A stretch of DNA of 64,000 nucleotides from Streptomyces xanthophaeus (GCF_000725805.1 NZ_JOFT01000024.1:1-64000); one strand, 5' to 3'; positions 50,289-59,654 are shown, numbered from the stretch's first letter. Numbers and translations: made by a program. Notes: generated from the letters alone by a model not told the origin.

Positions 50289-51206
50289 CTACCAGCCGCG
50301 GTTGGCGTAGCGCTCGGCCTCGGGCAGCGTGTCGCAGTTGATGCCGACCATGGCCTCGCCCAGGTTGCGGGAGGCGTCCGCGATGATCTTCGGGTCGTCG
50401 TAGAAGGTGGTGGCCTTCACGATGGCGGCGGCGCGCTTGGCCGGGTCACCGGACTTGAAGATGCCGGAGCCGACGAAGACGCCCTCGGCGCCGAGCTGGC
50501 GCATCAGCGCGGCGTCGGCGGGGGTGGCGACGCCACCGGCGGAGAACAGCACGACCGGGAGCTTGCCGAGCTCGGCAACTTCCTTGACGAGCTCGTACGG
50601 GGCGCGCAGCTCCTTGGCGGCGGCGAACAGCTCGTTGTTGTCGTAGCCGCGCAGGCGGGCGATCTCGTTCTTGATCTGGCGCAGGTGGCGGACGGCCTCG
50701 ACGACGTTGCCGGTGCCGGCCTCGCCCTTGGAGCGGATCATGGCCGCGCCCTCGGCGATGCGGCGCAGGGCCTCGCCCAGGTTGGTGGCGCCACAGACGA
50801 AGGGGGTGGTGAACGCCCACTTGTCGGAGTGGTTGACCTCGTCGGCCGGGGTCAGGACCTCGGACTCGTCGATGTAGTCGACGCCGAGGGACTGCAGGAC
50901 CTGCGCCTCGACGAAGTGGCCGATGCGGGACTTGGCCATGACCGGGATCGAGACGGCCTCGATGATCTCTTCGATCATGTTCGGGTCCGACATGCGGGCG
51001 ACCCCGCCGTCCTTGCGGATGTCGGCCGGAACCCGCTCCAGGGCCATGACGGCCACGGCGCCTGCGTCCTCGGCGATCTTCGCCTGCTCGGCGTTGACCA
51101 CGTCCATGATCACGCCGCCCTTGAGCTGCTCGGCCATGCCGCGCTTGACGCGCGAGGTGCCGATGGCCGACTCAGCGGACTGGGGGGAGGTGGGAAGCGT
51201 GCTCAC
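50289..51206 (-). CDS. pdxS: Pyridoxal 5'-phosphate synthase lyase subunit
   Basis: Makes PLP from ribose 5-phosphate, glyceraldehyde 3-phosphate and ammonia. It contains [30 protein letters not shown], the Lys in [18 protein letters not shown] and [16 protein letters not shown]. The GTG at 51206 (305 aa) has GTGAGGTC upstream. A GTG at 51218 is an alternative. As is usual for the DXP-independent route, no pdxJ is seen. Confidence 0.97.
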   Translation of the reverse strand: MSTLPTSPQSAESAIGTSRVKRGMAEQLKGGVIMDVVNAEQAKIAEDAGAVAVMALERVPADIRKDGGVARMSDPNMIEEIIEAVSIPVMAKSRIGHFVEAQVLQSLGVDYIDESEVLTPADEVNHSDKWAFTTPFVCGATNLGEALRRIAEGAAMIRSKGEAGTGNVVEAVRHLRQIKNEIARLRGYDNNELFAAAKELRAPYELVKEVAELGKLPVVLFSAGGVATPADAALMRQLGAEGVFVGSGIFKSGDPAKRAAAIVKATTFYDDPKIIADASRNLGEAMVGINCDTLPEAERYANRGW

Positions 51207-51332
51207 GGATGACCTCACTCGAAAGGAAGACGGGTTCTACTCGCCGAGGAAACCCCACCGACCAGTCCACAGCAAGGGCCAATGTGGAGCCGGTGGCCTC
51301 TTCACTTGTCCCCTGCGGCACTGGACCGCCCC

Positions 51333-51875
51333 CTAGACCGGGCGTTCCGCGAGGTCCGCCGGAGGCTCGTCGTCCATCTCGAAGGCCAACGGGAAGGGAG
51401 CGTGCCCGGCCAGCCGGAACCAGCGCACCTTGCGGTGCCTGCGCAGGGCCCTGGCGGCCCGTACGGAGTCGTTGTGGAAGCGCCGCGCCATGGGTACCCG
51501 GCGGACCGCCGCGGCCAGCTCCTCGGTGGCTTCCGCCCCGCCGGGGGCCGCCTTGAGCACCTCGACCTGGTCGGCGTCGGCGAACACCGCCCGCAACGCC
51601 TGGCTGAGCTCGCTCTCGGCGACCTCCCGCTGCTCCTCCTCGGCCTGGCGCGCGGCGTGCGCGGCCTCGTACAGCACCAGGGAGGAGGCGGGGTCGAGCA
51701 CCCCGGAGGTGGCGACCTCCAGCACCACGGAGGCCCGCCGTACGAGCTGCGCGTCGAGTGCGGCTCGAGCCGCGTCCATGCGCGAATGCAGCCGGTCGAG
51801 CCGCCCGGCGGTCCAGCTGAGGTAGACCCCGACGACTCCGAGGGCCAGGGCGATCCAGACAAGGGTTTCGATCAC
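51333..51875 (-). CDS. LemA-like membrane protein
   Basis: Function unknown. The 180-aa protein has one N-terminal membrane helix (LVWIALALGVVGVYLSWT, about 5-22). Helical segments follow that resemble LemA: RLDRLHSRMDAARAALDAQLVRRASVVLEVATSGVLDP, VRRVPMARRFHNDSVRAARAL. It probably starts at the GTG 51875. It lies between pimA and pdxS, 126 bases before the pdxS start, with no clear operon partner except the PIM genes upstream. Confidence 0.8.
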   Translation of the reverse strand: MIETLVWIALALGVVGVYLSWTAGRLDRLHSRMDAARAALDAQLVRRASVVLEVATSGVLDPASSLVLYEAAHAARQAEEEQREVAESELSQALRAVFADADQVEVLKAAPGGAEATEELAAAVRRVPMARRFHNDSVRAARALRRHRKVRWFRLAGHAPFPLAFEMDDEPPADLAERPV

Positions 51876-51986
51876 GCTGCGCGACCCTACCGCTCCGCGC
51901 CCGCCGCATCCCCATCGGCCCTGGCCGCGGGAGCCTCAGCGGCGGCGGCCGCTCTGCCGGGCCCGGGCCTGAGCCGAGGCCTCGGG

Positions 51987-53150
51987 CTAGGCGTCCCGCG
52001 AGAAGCCGAGGCGGGTGCGCAGGGGGACGCGTTCGTCGGTGGCCACCGCGGCGGCGCCGTCCGTCACCGTCTCGTAGACCGCCAGGATGTCCGCCCCGAC
52101 GGTCGACCAGTCGAAGCGGCGCACGTGCGCCGAGCCGCGTGCGCTGAGCTCGGCGCGCCGGTCCGGGTCCCGCAGGAGGGCGATCGCGGCCCGTGCCAGG
52201 TCGTCGGAGTCCTCGTTCGCGAAGAGGTCGCCCGCGCCGCCCTGGTCCAGCACCTGCGCGAAGGCGTCCAGGTCCGAGGCGAGCACCGCGGCGCCCGCCG
52301 AGAGGGCCTCGACGAGGATGATGCCGAAGCTCTCGCCGCCCGTGTTCGGGGCGACGTACACGTCCACGCTGCGCAGCAGCCGCGCCTTGTCCTCGTCCGA
52401 GACCATGCCGAGGAACTCGACGCGCGAGCGGAGCTCCGCCGGGAGGGAGGCCACCGCCTCCTCCTCGTCGCCCCGGCCGGCGACCAGCAGCCGTACGTCC
52501 GGGCAGGCCTCCACGATCTTCGGGAAGGCCGCCATCAGCACCGGCAGGCCCTTGCGGGGCTCGTCGATGCGGCCGATGAAGCCGAGGGTCTGGCCGCCCC
52601 ACTCCGCCTTGGGCTCGGCCGAGGCGAAGAAGCCGACGTCCACGCCGTTCGGGATCACCACCGCGTCCCCGCCGAGGTGCTCCACCAGCGTGCGCCGCGC
52701 GTACTCGCTGACCGCGATGCGCGCGCTGATCTTCTCCAGCGCCGGCTGGAGGATCGGGTACGCGGCGATCATCGCCCGGGAGCGCGGGTTCGAGGTGTGG
52801 AAGGTGGCCACGATCGGCCCCTGCGCGGCCCAGCAGGACAGCAGCCCCAGCGAGGGCGAGGCGGGCTCGTGGATGTGGATCACGTCGAAGGTGCCGTCGT
52901 GGAGCCAGCGCCGGACCCGGGCCGCGGAGAGGAAGCCGAAGTTCAGCCGGGCCACCGAGCCGTTGTACGGCACCGGCACCGCCCGCCCCGCCGAGACCAC
53001 GTACGGCGGCAGCGGGGTCTCGTCGTCCGCCGGGGCCAGGACCGACACCTCGTGGCCGAGGCGGATCAGGTGCTCCGCCAGGTCCCGGATGTGGAACTGG
53101 ACGCCGCCCGGCACGTCCCACGAATACGGGCACACGATGCCGATCTTCAC
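51987..53150 (-). CDS. pimA: Glycosyltransferase family 4, PimA-like phosphatidylinositol mannosyltransferase
   Basis: Adds the first mannose to phosphatidyl-inositol on the cytoplasmic membrane face. The 387-aa protein (GTG at 53150) shows the GT-B fold: KIGIVCPYSWDVPGGVQFHIRDLAEHL, HEPASPSLGLLSCWAAQGPIVATFHTS, LGFIGRIDEPRKGLPVLMAAF and the donor-binding NTGGESFGIILVEALSAGA. The start codon shares one base with the stop of the upstream acyltransferase (TAGTG). With pgsA and the acyltransferase it forms the conserved pgsA-acyltransferase-pimA set known from mycobacteria. Confidence 0.93.
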   Translation of the reverse strand: MKIGIVCPYSWDVPGGVQFHIRDLAEHLIRLGHEVSVLAPADDETPLPPYVVSAGRAVPVPYNGSVARLNFGFLSAARVRRWLHDGTFDVIHIHEPASPSLGLLSCWAAQGPIVATFHTSNPRSRAMIAAYPILQPALEKISARIAVSEYARRTLVEHLGGDAVVIPNGVDVGFFASAEPKAEWGGQTLGFIGRIDEPRKGLPVLMAAFPKIVEACPDVRLLVAGRGDEEEAVASLPAELRSRVEFLGMVSDEDKARLLRSVDVYVAPNTGGESFGIILVEALSAGAAVLASDLDAFAQVLDQGGAGDLFANEDSDDLARAAIALLRDPDRRAELSARGSAHVRRFDWSTVGADILAVYETVTDGAAAVATDERVPLRTRLGFSRDA

Positions 53151-54061
53151 TACGGGCGCTCCCCCTGGTCGGTCAGATCGTCCAGCCACAGCCGCTGCAG
53201 CATGTGCCAGTCCTGCGGGTGCTCGGCGATGCCCCAGGCGAAGGCGTCGGCCAGGGCCTGGGTCATGACGGTGGTCTTCTCGGTCCGCGTACCCGTCTTC
53301 GGCACTTCCACCTCGGGGTGGATCCGGCCGTACATCTTCGGCGAGTCCCCGTAGTAGAGCGTCGCCGGGAGCAGCACCGCACCCGTCTGCTGCGCCAGCA
53401 GCGCCGGCCCGGCCGGCATCCGGGCCGCGGCCCCGAAGAAGTCCACCTCGACCCCGGAGGCCGACAGGTCCCGGTCCGCGACCAGGCAGACCAGCCCGCC
53501 GGAGCGGAGCCTGCGGGCGAGGGTGCCGAAGGCGGCGCCCCCGCTGTGGGGCAGGACCTCCATGCCCAGGCTCTCGCGGTAGGCCACGAAGCGGTCGTAG
53601 AGGCTCTCGGGCTTGAGCCGTTCGGCGACCGTGGTGAAGGGGACGCCGATGTGGCCGATGGCCCAGGCTCCGGCGAGGTCCCAGTTGGCCAGGTGGGGCA
53701 GGGCCACGACGACCCCGCGTCCGGAGGCGAGGGCCTCGCGGAGGATGTGGTCGTCCTTCATCTCGACGTCCGTGCCGAACCGCTGCGGGTCCATGGTCGG
53801 CAGCCGGAAGGATTCCATCCAGTACCGCATGTACGAGCGCATGCCCGCCTGCGACAGCTCGCGCAGCCGCTCCGGCCCGGCGTCCGGCACCACGCGGGCC
53901 AGGTTGGACTCCAGGCGCAGCACGCTCTTGCCGCGCCGCTTCCAGGCGTAGTCCGCGATCCTGCGGCCGAGGGCGACCGCGGCCGGCTCGGGGAGCTTCT
54001 TGACCCCGGCCCAGCCGAGGCCGTACAGCCCGTCGACCAGCTTGTCCTGTGCCTTGCCCAT
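53150..54061 (-). CDS. Phosphatidylinositol mannoside acyltransferase (PatA-like)
   Basis: Acylates the mannose of PIM using acyl-CoA. The 303-aa lauroyl/myristoyl-acyltransferase-fold protein has the HxxxxD active site (VALPHLANWDLAGAW), VPFTTVAERLKPESLYDRFVAYRESLGMEVLP, and VADRDLSASGVEVDFFGAAARMPAGPA. It starts at 54061, sharing one base with the pgsA stop (TGATG). In M. tuberculosis the same gene (Rv2611c) lies between pgsA and pimA. Confidence 0.93.
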   Translation of the reverse strand: MGKAQDKLVDGLYGLGWAGVKKLPEPAAVALGRRIADYAWKRRGKSVLRLESNLARVVPDAGPERLRELSQAGMRSYMRYWMESFRLPTMDPQRFGTDVEMKDDHILREALASGRGVVVALPHLANWDLAGAWAIGHIGVPFTTVAERLKPESLYDRFVAYRESLGMEVLPHSGGAAFGTLARRLRSGGLVCLVADRDLSASGVEVDFFGAAARMPAGPALLAQQTGAVLLPATLYYGDSPKMYGRIHPEVEVPKTGTRTEKTTVMTQALADAFAWGIAEHPQDWHMLQRLWLDDLTDQGERP

Positions 54062-54720
54062 CAGGCGGCGCCGCCTTCGCCCGCGGCCGCATCGGCCTCG
54101 GCCGACTCGCGGCGTACGGTGACCACCCGCTGGATCAGGGTGACCAGCGAGCCGACCGCGACGATCCACAGGGCGACCGGCAGGAGCACGCCGATCCAGG
54201 ACGGCACCCCGAAGGTCTGCAGCCCGGACAGGCCGGCCGCGACCAGTGAGATCACCAGGCGCTCGGCGCGCTCGATGAGCCCGTTGACGGCCACCGGCAG
54301 TCCGATCGACTCCCCGCGGGCCTTCGTGTACGAGACCACCTGGCCACTGGCCAGGCAGAAGATCGCCACGGCGCAGAGCGCGTTGTCGTTGCCGGAGCCC
54401 GCGTACCAGAGCGCGAGTCCGCCGAAGATCGCCGCGTCGGCCACCCGGTCGAGGGTGGAGTCGAGGAAGGCGCCCCAGCGGCTGGAGATGCCGGCCTGGC
54501 GGGCCATGTTCCCGTCCACCAGGTCGGAGAAGACGAAGAGGGTGATGGTGATCGTGCCCCAGAAGAACTCGCCCCTGGGGAAGAAGAACAGCGCTCCCGC
54601 CACCACTCCGGCCGTGCCGATCAGGGTGACCGCGTCCGGGCTCACCCCCCGCCGGAGCAGAAAAGCGGCGAATGGCGTGAGAACACGCGTGAAGAATGCA
54701 CGCGCGTACTTGTTCAGCAT
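54061..54720 (-). CDS. pgsA: CDP-alcohol phosphatidyltransferase (phosphatidylinositol phosphate synthase)
   Basis: Makes phosphatidylinositol phosphate from CDP-diacylglycerol and inositol phosphate. The 219-aa membrane protein has the class signature DGxxARx8GxxxDxxxD (DGNMARQAGISSRWGAFLDS and the following TLD) and several membrane helices. The ATG at 54720 is chosen because the frame upstream (to 54918) is not family-like. It is the first gene of the PIM set, as in mycobacteria, where it makes PI. Confidence 0.95.
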   Translation of the reverse strand: MLNKYARAFFTRVLTPFAAFLLRRGVSPDAVTLIGTAGVVAGALFFFPRGEFFWGTITITLFVFSDLVDGNMARQAGISSRWGAFLDSTLDRVADAAIFGGLALWYAGSGNDNALCAVAIFCLASGQVVSYTKARGESIGLPVAVNGLIERAERLVISLVAAGLSGLQTFGVPSWIGVLLPVALWIVAVGSLVTLIQRVVTVRRESAEADAAAGEGGAA

Positions 54721-54990
54721 GGCCTTCCCGGAGGGTCGCTGGGCCGCACGGCCACCACGGCCACCGGCTGGCCCATCGTAGCCAGCACACCGCCCCCCGG
54801 ACGCCGCGCACCCACCGGTTCGCCCTCCGTGAGGCGTTCTTCCGGCCGTGGACCGCCCCCGGGCCCCTCCCCGTACGCCACCGGTACGACGTATGGACGC
54901 GGTGTGACAGCAGTGCAAAGCTCGAAGAACCGCGTTTTCTCCGCGCAGGACCCACCCTCCTCACCGTCACCACCGGGAGGCACGAGCACC

Positions 54991-57195
54991 ATGGGAGCCA
55001 CATCACACCAATCCGGAGCCGCCGGCAGGGCACTGACGGCCGACCGGCCTTCGTCCGTACGCAACGTCGTGCTGGTCGGCCACAGCGGTTCAGGCAAGAC
55101 CACGCTGGTCGAAGCCCTCGCCTTGACCGCGGGCGCGGTCAACCGGGCGGGCCGGGTCGAGGACGGCGCCACCGTCTCCGACTACGACGAGATCGAGCAC
55201 CGCCGTCAGCGCTCCGTCCAGCTCTCCCTCGTCCCCGTCGAATGGGGCGGGATCAAGATCAACGTATTGGACACCCCCGGATACGCCGATTTCGTCGGGG
55301 AACTCAGGGCCGGTCTGCGCGCAGCGGACGCGGCCCTCTTCGTCGTCTCGGCCGCGGACGGGTCCGAAGGCCTCTCGGGGGCCACCCGCATGGTCTGGGA
55401 CGAGTGCGAGGCCGTCGGCATGCCCCGGGCCATCGTCGTCACCCATCTGGAGGCGGCCCGCGCCGACTACACCCAGATGGCCACCGTCTGCGGCGAGACC
55501 TTCGGCGCGGACGACCCGGACGCCGTCCTCCCGCTCTACCTCCCCCTGTACGGACCGGCCGCCGCCGACGGCCACTCCCCCGTCACCGGGCTGCTGGGCC
55601 TGCTCTCCCAGCGCGTCTACGACTACTCCTCCGGGGAACGCACCGAACGCGATCCGGACCCCGCGGAGCTCGCCCTGATCACCGGCGCCCGGTCCCGCCT
55701 GATCGAGGGGATCATCGCCGAGAGCGAGGACGAGGGGCTCATGGACCGCTACCTCGGCGGCGAGGACGTCGACCTCAAGACCCTCGTCGACGACCTGGAG
55801 CGGGCCGTCGCCCGCGGCACCTTCCACCCGGTGCTGATGGCCGCCCCCGCCGCCGACGGCGCCCGGCAGGGCCTGGGCACCGTGGAACTCCTCGAACTCG
55901 TCACCGGCGGCTTCCCCACCCCGCTGGAACGCGCCCCCGTCGCCGTCACCACGCCCGACGGCGCCGCCCGCCCCGAGGTCACCTGCGACCCCGACGGCCC
56001 GCTCCTCGCCGAGGTCGTCAAGACCTCCTCCGACGCGTACGTCGGCCGCGTCTCCCTGGTCCGCGTCTTCTCCGGCACCCTGCGGCCCGACGAGACGGTC
56101 CACGTCTCCGGTCACGGCCTCGCCGACCGCGGCCACGAGGACCACGACGTGGAGGAACGCATCGGAGCCCTCAGCTCCCCCTTCGGCAAGCAGCAGCGCC
56201 CCCTCACCCGGTGCATCGCCGGCGATCTCGCCTGCGTGGCCAAACTCACCCGCGCCGAGACGGGCGACACCCTCTCCGCCAAGGACGACCCGCTCCTGAT
56301 GGAGCCCTGGACCATGCCCGACCCGTTGCTCCCCCTCGCCATCGAGGCCCACAGCAAGGCCGACGAGGACAAGCTCTCCCAGGGCCTGGCCCGGCTGGTC
56401 GCCGAGGACCCCACCATGCGGCTGGAGCAGAACCCGCACACCCACCAGCTCGTCCTGTGGTGCCTGGGCGAGGCCCACCAGGACCTCGCCCTGGAACGGC
56501 TGCGCACCCGCTACGGGGTGCAGGTGGACCCCGTGGCGCACAAGGTGAGCCTGCGCGAGACCTTCGGCGCCAAGGCCGCCGGGCGCGGCCGCCACGTCAA
56601 ACAGTCCGGCGGGCACGGCCAGTTCGCGATCTGCGAGATCGAGGTCGAGCCGCTGCCGCCCGGCAGCGGCATCGAATTCGTCGACAAGGTCGTCGGCGGA
56701 GCGGTGCCCCGGCAGTTCATCCCCTCCGTCGAGAAGGGCGTGCGCGGCCAGGCCGCCCGCGGGGTGTCGGCGGGCTACCCCCTGGTGGACGTGCGCATCA
56801 CCCTGCTCGACGGCAAGGCGCATTCGGTGGACTCCTCCGACGCCGCCTTCCAGACGGCCGGGGCCCTCGCCCTGCGCGAAGCCGCCGCCGAGGCCGGCGT
56901 GCACCTGCTGGAGCCGGTCGCCGAGCTCGCCGTCCTGGTGCCCGACGAGTACGTGGGCCCCGTCATGAGCGACCTCGCGGGACGCCGGGGCCGGGTCGTG
57001 GGCACCGAGCAGGCCGGAGCCGGGCGGACCCGGGTCCGCGCCGAGATCCCCGAGATCGAGCTGGGCCGCTACGCCATCGAGCTGCGCTCCGTCTCGCACG
57101 GCACCGGACGCTTCGCCCGGTCCTACGCCCGCCACGAACCGATGCCCCCGCAGATCGCGGAAAAGATGCGCGAACAGGCCGAGAAGGGAAGCTAG
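54991..57195 (+). CDS. Elongation factor G-like protein (EF-G2/FusA2-type)
   Basis: An EF-G paralogue of uncertain function. The 734-aa protein has all EF-G domains: G1 GHSGSGKTTLVEAL (30-43), G3 DTPGYADF (94-101), domain II, and domain IV/V (SGGHGQFAICEIEVEPLP, EPVAELAVLVPDEYVGPVMSDLAGRRGRV). The G4 motif NKxD is replaced by THLE (151-154), and the switch-I RGIT reads RSVQ (74-77), so the Thr that binds Mg-GTP is missing. It probably is not a standard translocase. The ATG at 54991 follows GGGAGG at ten bases. It is rightward and divergent from pgsA. Confidence 0.93.
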   Translation: MGATSHQSGAAGRALTADRPSSVRNVVLVGHSGSGKTTLVEALALTAGAVNRAGRVEDGATVSDYDEIEHRRQRSVQLSLVPVEWGGIKINVLDTPGYADFVGELRAGLRAADAALFVVSAADGSEGLSGATRMVWDECEAVGMPRAIVVTHLEAARADYTQMATVCGETFGADDPDAVLPLYLPLYGPAAADGHSPVTGLLGLLSQRVYDYSSGERTERDPDPAELALITGARSRLIEGIIAESEDEGLMDRYLGGEDVDLKTLVDDLERAVARGTFHPVLMAAPAADGARQGLGTVELLELVTGGFPTPLERAPVAVTTPDGAARPEVTCDPDGPLLAEVVKTSSDAYVGRVSLVRVFSGTLRPDETVHVSGHGLADRGHEDHDVEERIGALSSPFGKQQRPLTRCIAGDLACVAKLTRAETGDTLSAKDDPLLMEPWTMPDPLLPLAIEAHSKADEDKLSQGLARLVAEDPTMRLEQNPHTHQLVLWCLGEAHQDLALERLRTRYGVQVDPVAHKVSLRETFGAKAAGRGRHVKQSGGHGQFAICEIEVEPLPPGSGIEFVDKVVGGAVPRQFIPSVEKGVRGQAARGVSAGYPLVDVRITLLDGKAHSVDSSDAAFQTAGALALREAAAEAGVHLLEPVAELAVLVPDEYVGPVMSDLAGRRGRVVGTEQAGAGRTRVRAEIPEIELGRYAIELRSVSHGTGRFARSYARHEPMPPQIAEKMREQAEKGS

Positions 57196-57214
57196 TTGAC
57201 ATAGCACCACGGAG

Positions 57215-57246
57215 GCCGCCCACCCAACCAGCTTGCGGTGGGCGGC
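57215..57246 (+). terminator. Terminator after the EF-G-like gene
   Basis: Perfect 10-bp stem GCCGCCCACC/GGTGGGCGGC (57215-57224, 57237-57246) followed by ATTTCC, 20 bases after the EF-G-like stop. Confidence 0.8.
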
Positions 57247-57324
57247 ATTTCCCTGTCCCATGACCATGGGGCGGGATGCGCCGATAGGCTCGTCGGCGCA
57301 CCAAAAGAGCGGGAACGCACAGCG

Positions 57325-59004
57325 ATGGGGGCAGCGGTGGCGGACGACGGATTCGACTTCAGGCCCGGGGCACAGATTCCGCTCCAGGGCGGCGGCGGAC
57401 AGACGGCGGCGACCAACGCACTGGCCTCCGCCGCGTACCGGGACGGCGCGGAGGACACCACTCTGGAGTCCATACTCAAGGCCAACAGCGAGAACCACCC
57501 GGCGACGGTGAAGCCGCCCAAGATCTCCCTCTTCGAGCCCAGCCTCGGCGAGGCCTTCTGCCGGGCCGTGGAGGCCCGCACCCTCGGCGGGGGCCGCAAA
57601 CCGCTCATCCAGTCCTTCGGCGCCGACCCGCAGACCGTCGTGGAGCACTGTCTGGCCGCCTCCCGCATCCGCAAGGAACGCGACCAGAAGCTCCGCCTGA
57701 TCATGCTGGTGTGCGGGGTGCTGTTCCTGCCGGGGCTGCTGCTGTGGCTGGGCCTGTTCCAGCTCCGCAAGTCCCTGTCCTCCGGCGACGGCAAGCACGC
57801 GTCCTGGATCGGCACCGCGCTGCTGGTCGGCGTCGGCATCCTGGTGGCCGTCCTGATGTTCCGGCTGCCGTTCACCGGCTTCTTCGGCCTCTACCTGCGC
57901 GCCATGATCATCGCCCCGGCCCTCGGCTGGCTCCTCGCCCGCCGTCTGTGCGAGTCCACCGCCGCCGACCTGCGTTCACGCTGGGACGGGCTGCTGGACG
58001 GGAGCGGCATCGGCGCCAAGATCCCGGACGCGGTGCCCGGCAACCCCGACGAGAAGGCCCGCGAGGACCTGCGCCACCAGCTGGCCAAGCTGACCGCGGA
58101 GGACCACAGCAACCACGTCTTCTACGCCGGCCCCAAGGGCATCCTCGGCATGGGCACCCGCTGGGGCAGCTGGCAGATGGCCGAGGAACTCGCCCCCAAG
58201 GACGAGGGCATGGAGATCCACCCGTTCCGCAGCTGGGACGTCATACGCGCGATCGACGCCCAGCTGCGCAAGCTGGAACGCGGCCCCCTGCACACCGGCG
58301 GCTTCCCGCCCGCCGCCATCCAGCACTGGATCGTCACCCCGGTCGGCGAGGGCGCCGCAGAGGTGGCCCGCCCCACCGGCGAGAACACCGACACCTTCCT
58401 CATCAAGCCGCACGAGATCACCCGGATCTGCAACGAGCAGCAGTTCAGCGCGGGCAACCGGCACTACCTCGGCATCCAGTACCCGCTCTGGGACGGCCAG
58501 CTCGTCATCACCATGCTGGTGACCGTCACCGTGCTCTACAAGACGCTGCGCGTGGACGTGACCGCGCACGCCCTGGGCCCCGTACACGGTCTGTTCACGA
58601 CGAAGTCCAAGGCCCCGGTGGTCGAGGTCCCCAAGAGCATCCGCTTCTGGGAGACCGTGGAGCGCCCGCTGCCGCTGGTGGACACCGCGGAGGTGGTGCG
58701 CCTCGCCGTGCGGGCCCCGCTGACCTGGTACCCGCCGGTCCTCGACTTCCTCGGCGGCAAGCTGGTCCTGCCCGAGCCCTTCGGCCTGCGCCACGTGTGG
58801 GCGGGCTCGATGTGGCGCCACCGGTTCATGGCCGACGACGCCCTGCGCACCGTGGCCCCGGTCCTGAGGTCGGTGCACGCCGCCACCTTCAAGGTCCTGG
58901 AGGAGAACGGCGTGGACACCGACCGCTTCACCAACCGGTCCTCGATCATGAGCGGCCTCATCCAGGAGCCCGCACCGCGCAAGGCGGACATGTACGACGC
59001 GTAG
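57325..59004 (+). CDS. Integral membrane protein, function unknown
   Basis: Unrecognised. The 559 aa start with about 120 soluble residues (GGGGQTAATNALASAAYRDG, TLESILKANSENHP, FRP segments). Then come three membrane helices (LRLIMLVCGVLFLPGLLLWLGL, WIGTALLVGVGILVAVLMF, AMIIAPALGWLLARRL, about 118-205). A long soluble C-terminal half follows, with a possible further membrane segment LVITMLVTVTVLYKTL. It contains aromatic clusters (IHPFRSWDVIRAIDAQLRKLE, HWIVTPVGEGAAEVARP). The start is ATG 57325, with GTG 57337 as an alternative. It is co-directional with the EF-G-like gene but separated by a terminator, and convergent with the HIT gene. Confidence 0.82.
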   Translation: MGAAVADDGFDFRPGAQIPLQGGGGQTAATNALASAAYRDGAEDTTLESILKANSENHPATVKPPKISLFEPSLGEAFCRAVEARTLGGGRKPLIQSFGADPQTVVEHCLAASRIRKERDQKLRLIMLVCGVLFLPGLLLWLGLFQLRKSLSSGDGKHASWIGTALLVGVGILVAVLMFRLPFTGFFGLYLRAMIIAPALGWLLARRLCESTAADLRSRWDGLLDGSGIGAKIPDAVPGNPDEKAREDLRHQLAKLTAEDHSNHVFYAGPKGILGMGTRWGSWQMAEELAPKDEGMEIHPFRSWDVIRAIDAQLRKLERGPLHTGGFPPAAIQHWIVTPVGEGAAEVARPTGENTDTFLIKPHEITRICNEQQFSAGNRHYLGIQYPLWDGQLVITMLVTVTVLYKTLRVDVTAHALGPVHGLFTTKSKAPVVEVPKSIRFWETVERPLPLVDTAEVVRLAVRAPLTWYPPVLDFLGGKLVLPEPFGLRHVWAGSMWRHRFMADDALRTVAPVLRSVHAATFKVLEENGVDTDRFTNRSSIMSGLIQEPAPRKADMYDA

Positions 59005-59018
59005 GGTCCGCCCCGCCC

Positions 59019-59044
59019 GCCGACCGGTCCGTCAGCCGGTCGGC
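59019..59044. terminator. Convergent terminator overlapping the HIT gene stop
   Basis: 9-bp perfect stem GCCGACCGG/CCGGTCGGC (59019-59027, 59036-59044) with an eight-base loop containing the HIT stop codon. It serves the convergent membrane-protein and HIT genes. Confidence 0.7.
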
Positions 59045-59592
59045 CAGGCGTCCGCGAGCATCTGCCGCGTGTCCGCGAGCAGTTGGGGCAGCACCTTGGT
59101 GTGGCCGACGACCGGCATGAAGTTCGTGTCCCCGCCCCAGCGCGGCACGATGTGCTGGTGCAGGTGCGCGGCGATGCCGGCCCCGGCGGCCGCGCCCTGG
59201 TTCATGCCGATGTTGAAACCGTGCGCCCCGGACGCCTTGCGCAGCGCGACCATGGCCCGCTTGGTGAGGTCCGCGAGCTCGGCCGTCTCGGGGGCGTCGA
59301 GCTCGGTGTAGTCGGCGACGTGCCGGTACGGGACGACCATCAGGTGCCCGCCGTTGTACGGGTAGAGGTTCAGCACGGCGTAGACGTGCTTGCCCCGCGC
59401 CACCACCAGGCCGTCCTCGTCCGACATCTCCGGAATCCCGCAGAAGGGACAGCCGTCCCCGGCCTCCGGGCCGGTCGGCTTGTTCTCCCCCTGGATGTAC
59501 GCCATCCGGTGGGGCGTCCACAGACGCTGGAACGCGTCCTGCGTGCCCACACCGATCTGCTGCTCCGGCTGAATCGTCATGGCATGCAGCAT
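59032..59592 (-). CDS. HIT-family nucleotide phosphorylase/hydrolase (Ap4A phosphorylase-like)
   Basis: The 186-aa protein has a zinc-type CPFCGIP motif, YPYNGGHLMVVPYRHVADYTEL and the catalytic triad AHLHQHIVPRW. Its N-terminus (DAFQRLWTPHRMAYI) matches actinobacterial HIT proteins such as Rv2613c of M. tuberculosis, reported as Ap4A phosphorylase. The same thrS-HIT-pgsA neighbourhood supports that. In this genome two rightward genes separate HIT from pgsA. The start ATG 59592 is chosen. An ATG 12 bases downstream is possible. Confidence 0.92.
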   Translation of the reverse strand: MLHAMTIQPEQQIGVGTQDAFQRLWTPHRMAYIQGENKPTGPEAGDGCPFCGIPEMSDEDGLVVARGKHVYAVLNLYPYNGGHLMVVPYRHVADYTELDAPETAELADLTKRAMVALRKASGAHGFNIGMNQGAAAGAGIAAHLHQHIVPRWGGDTNFMPVVGHTKVLPQLLADTRQMLADAWPTG

Positions 59593-59614
59593 ATGACCTC
59601 GCCTGCGTGTACGA

Positions 59615-59654
59615 GGAAGGCCCCCGGAAAGTGATCGATCTCCGGGGGCCTTCC
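59615..59654 (-). terminator. Hairpin between thrS and the HIT gene
   Basis: Perfect 14-bp stem GGAAGGCCCCCGGA/TCCGGGGGCCTTCC (59615-59628, 59641-59654) with a 12-base loop, 23 bases after thrS. It may be partly read through to express the HIT gene. Confidence 0.8.

Noticed and set aside
51207..51332. Inverted GGCCA/TGGCC repeat between pdxS and the LemA-like gene
   Set aside because: Only five paired bases with a long loop. Too weak to call a terminator or operator.
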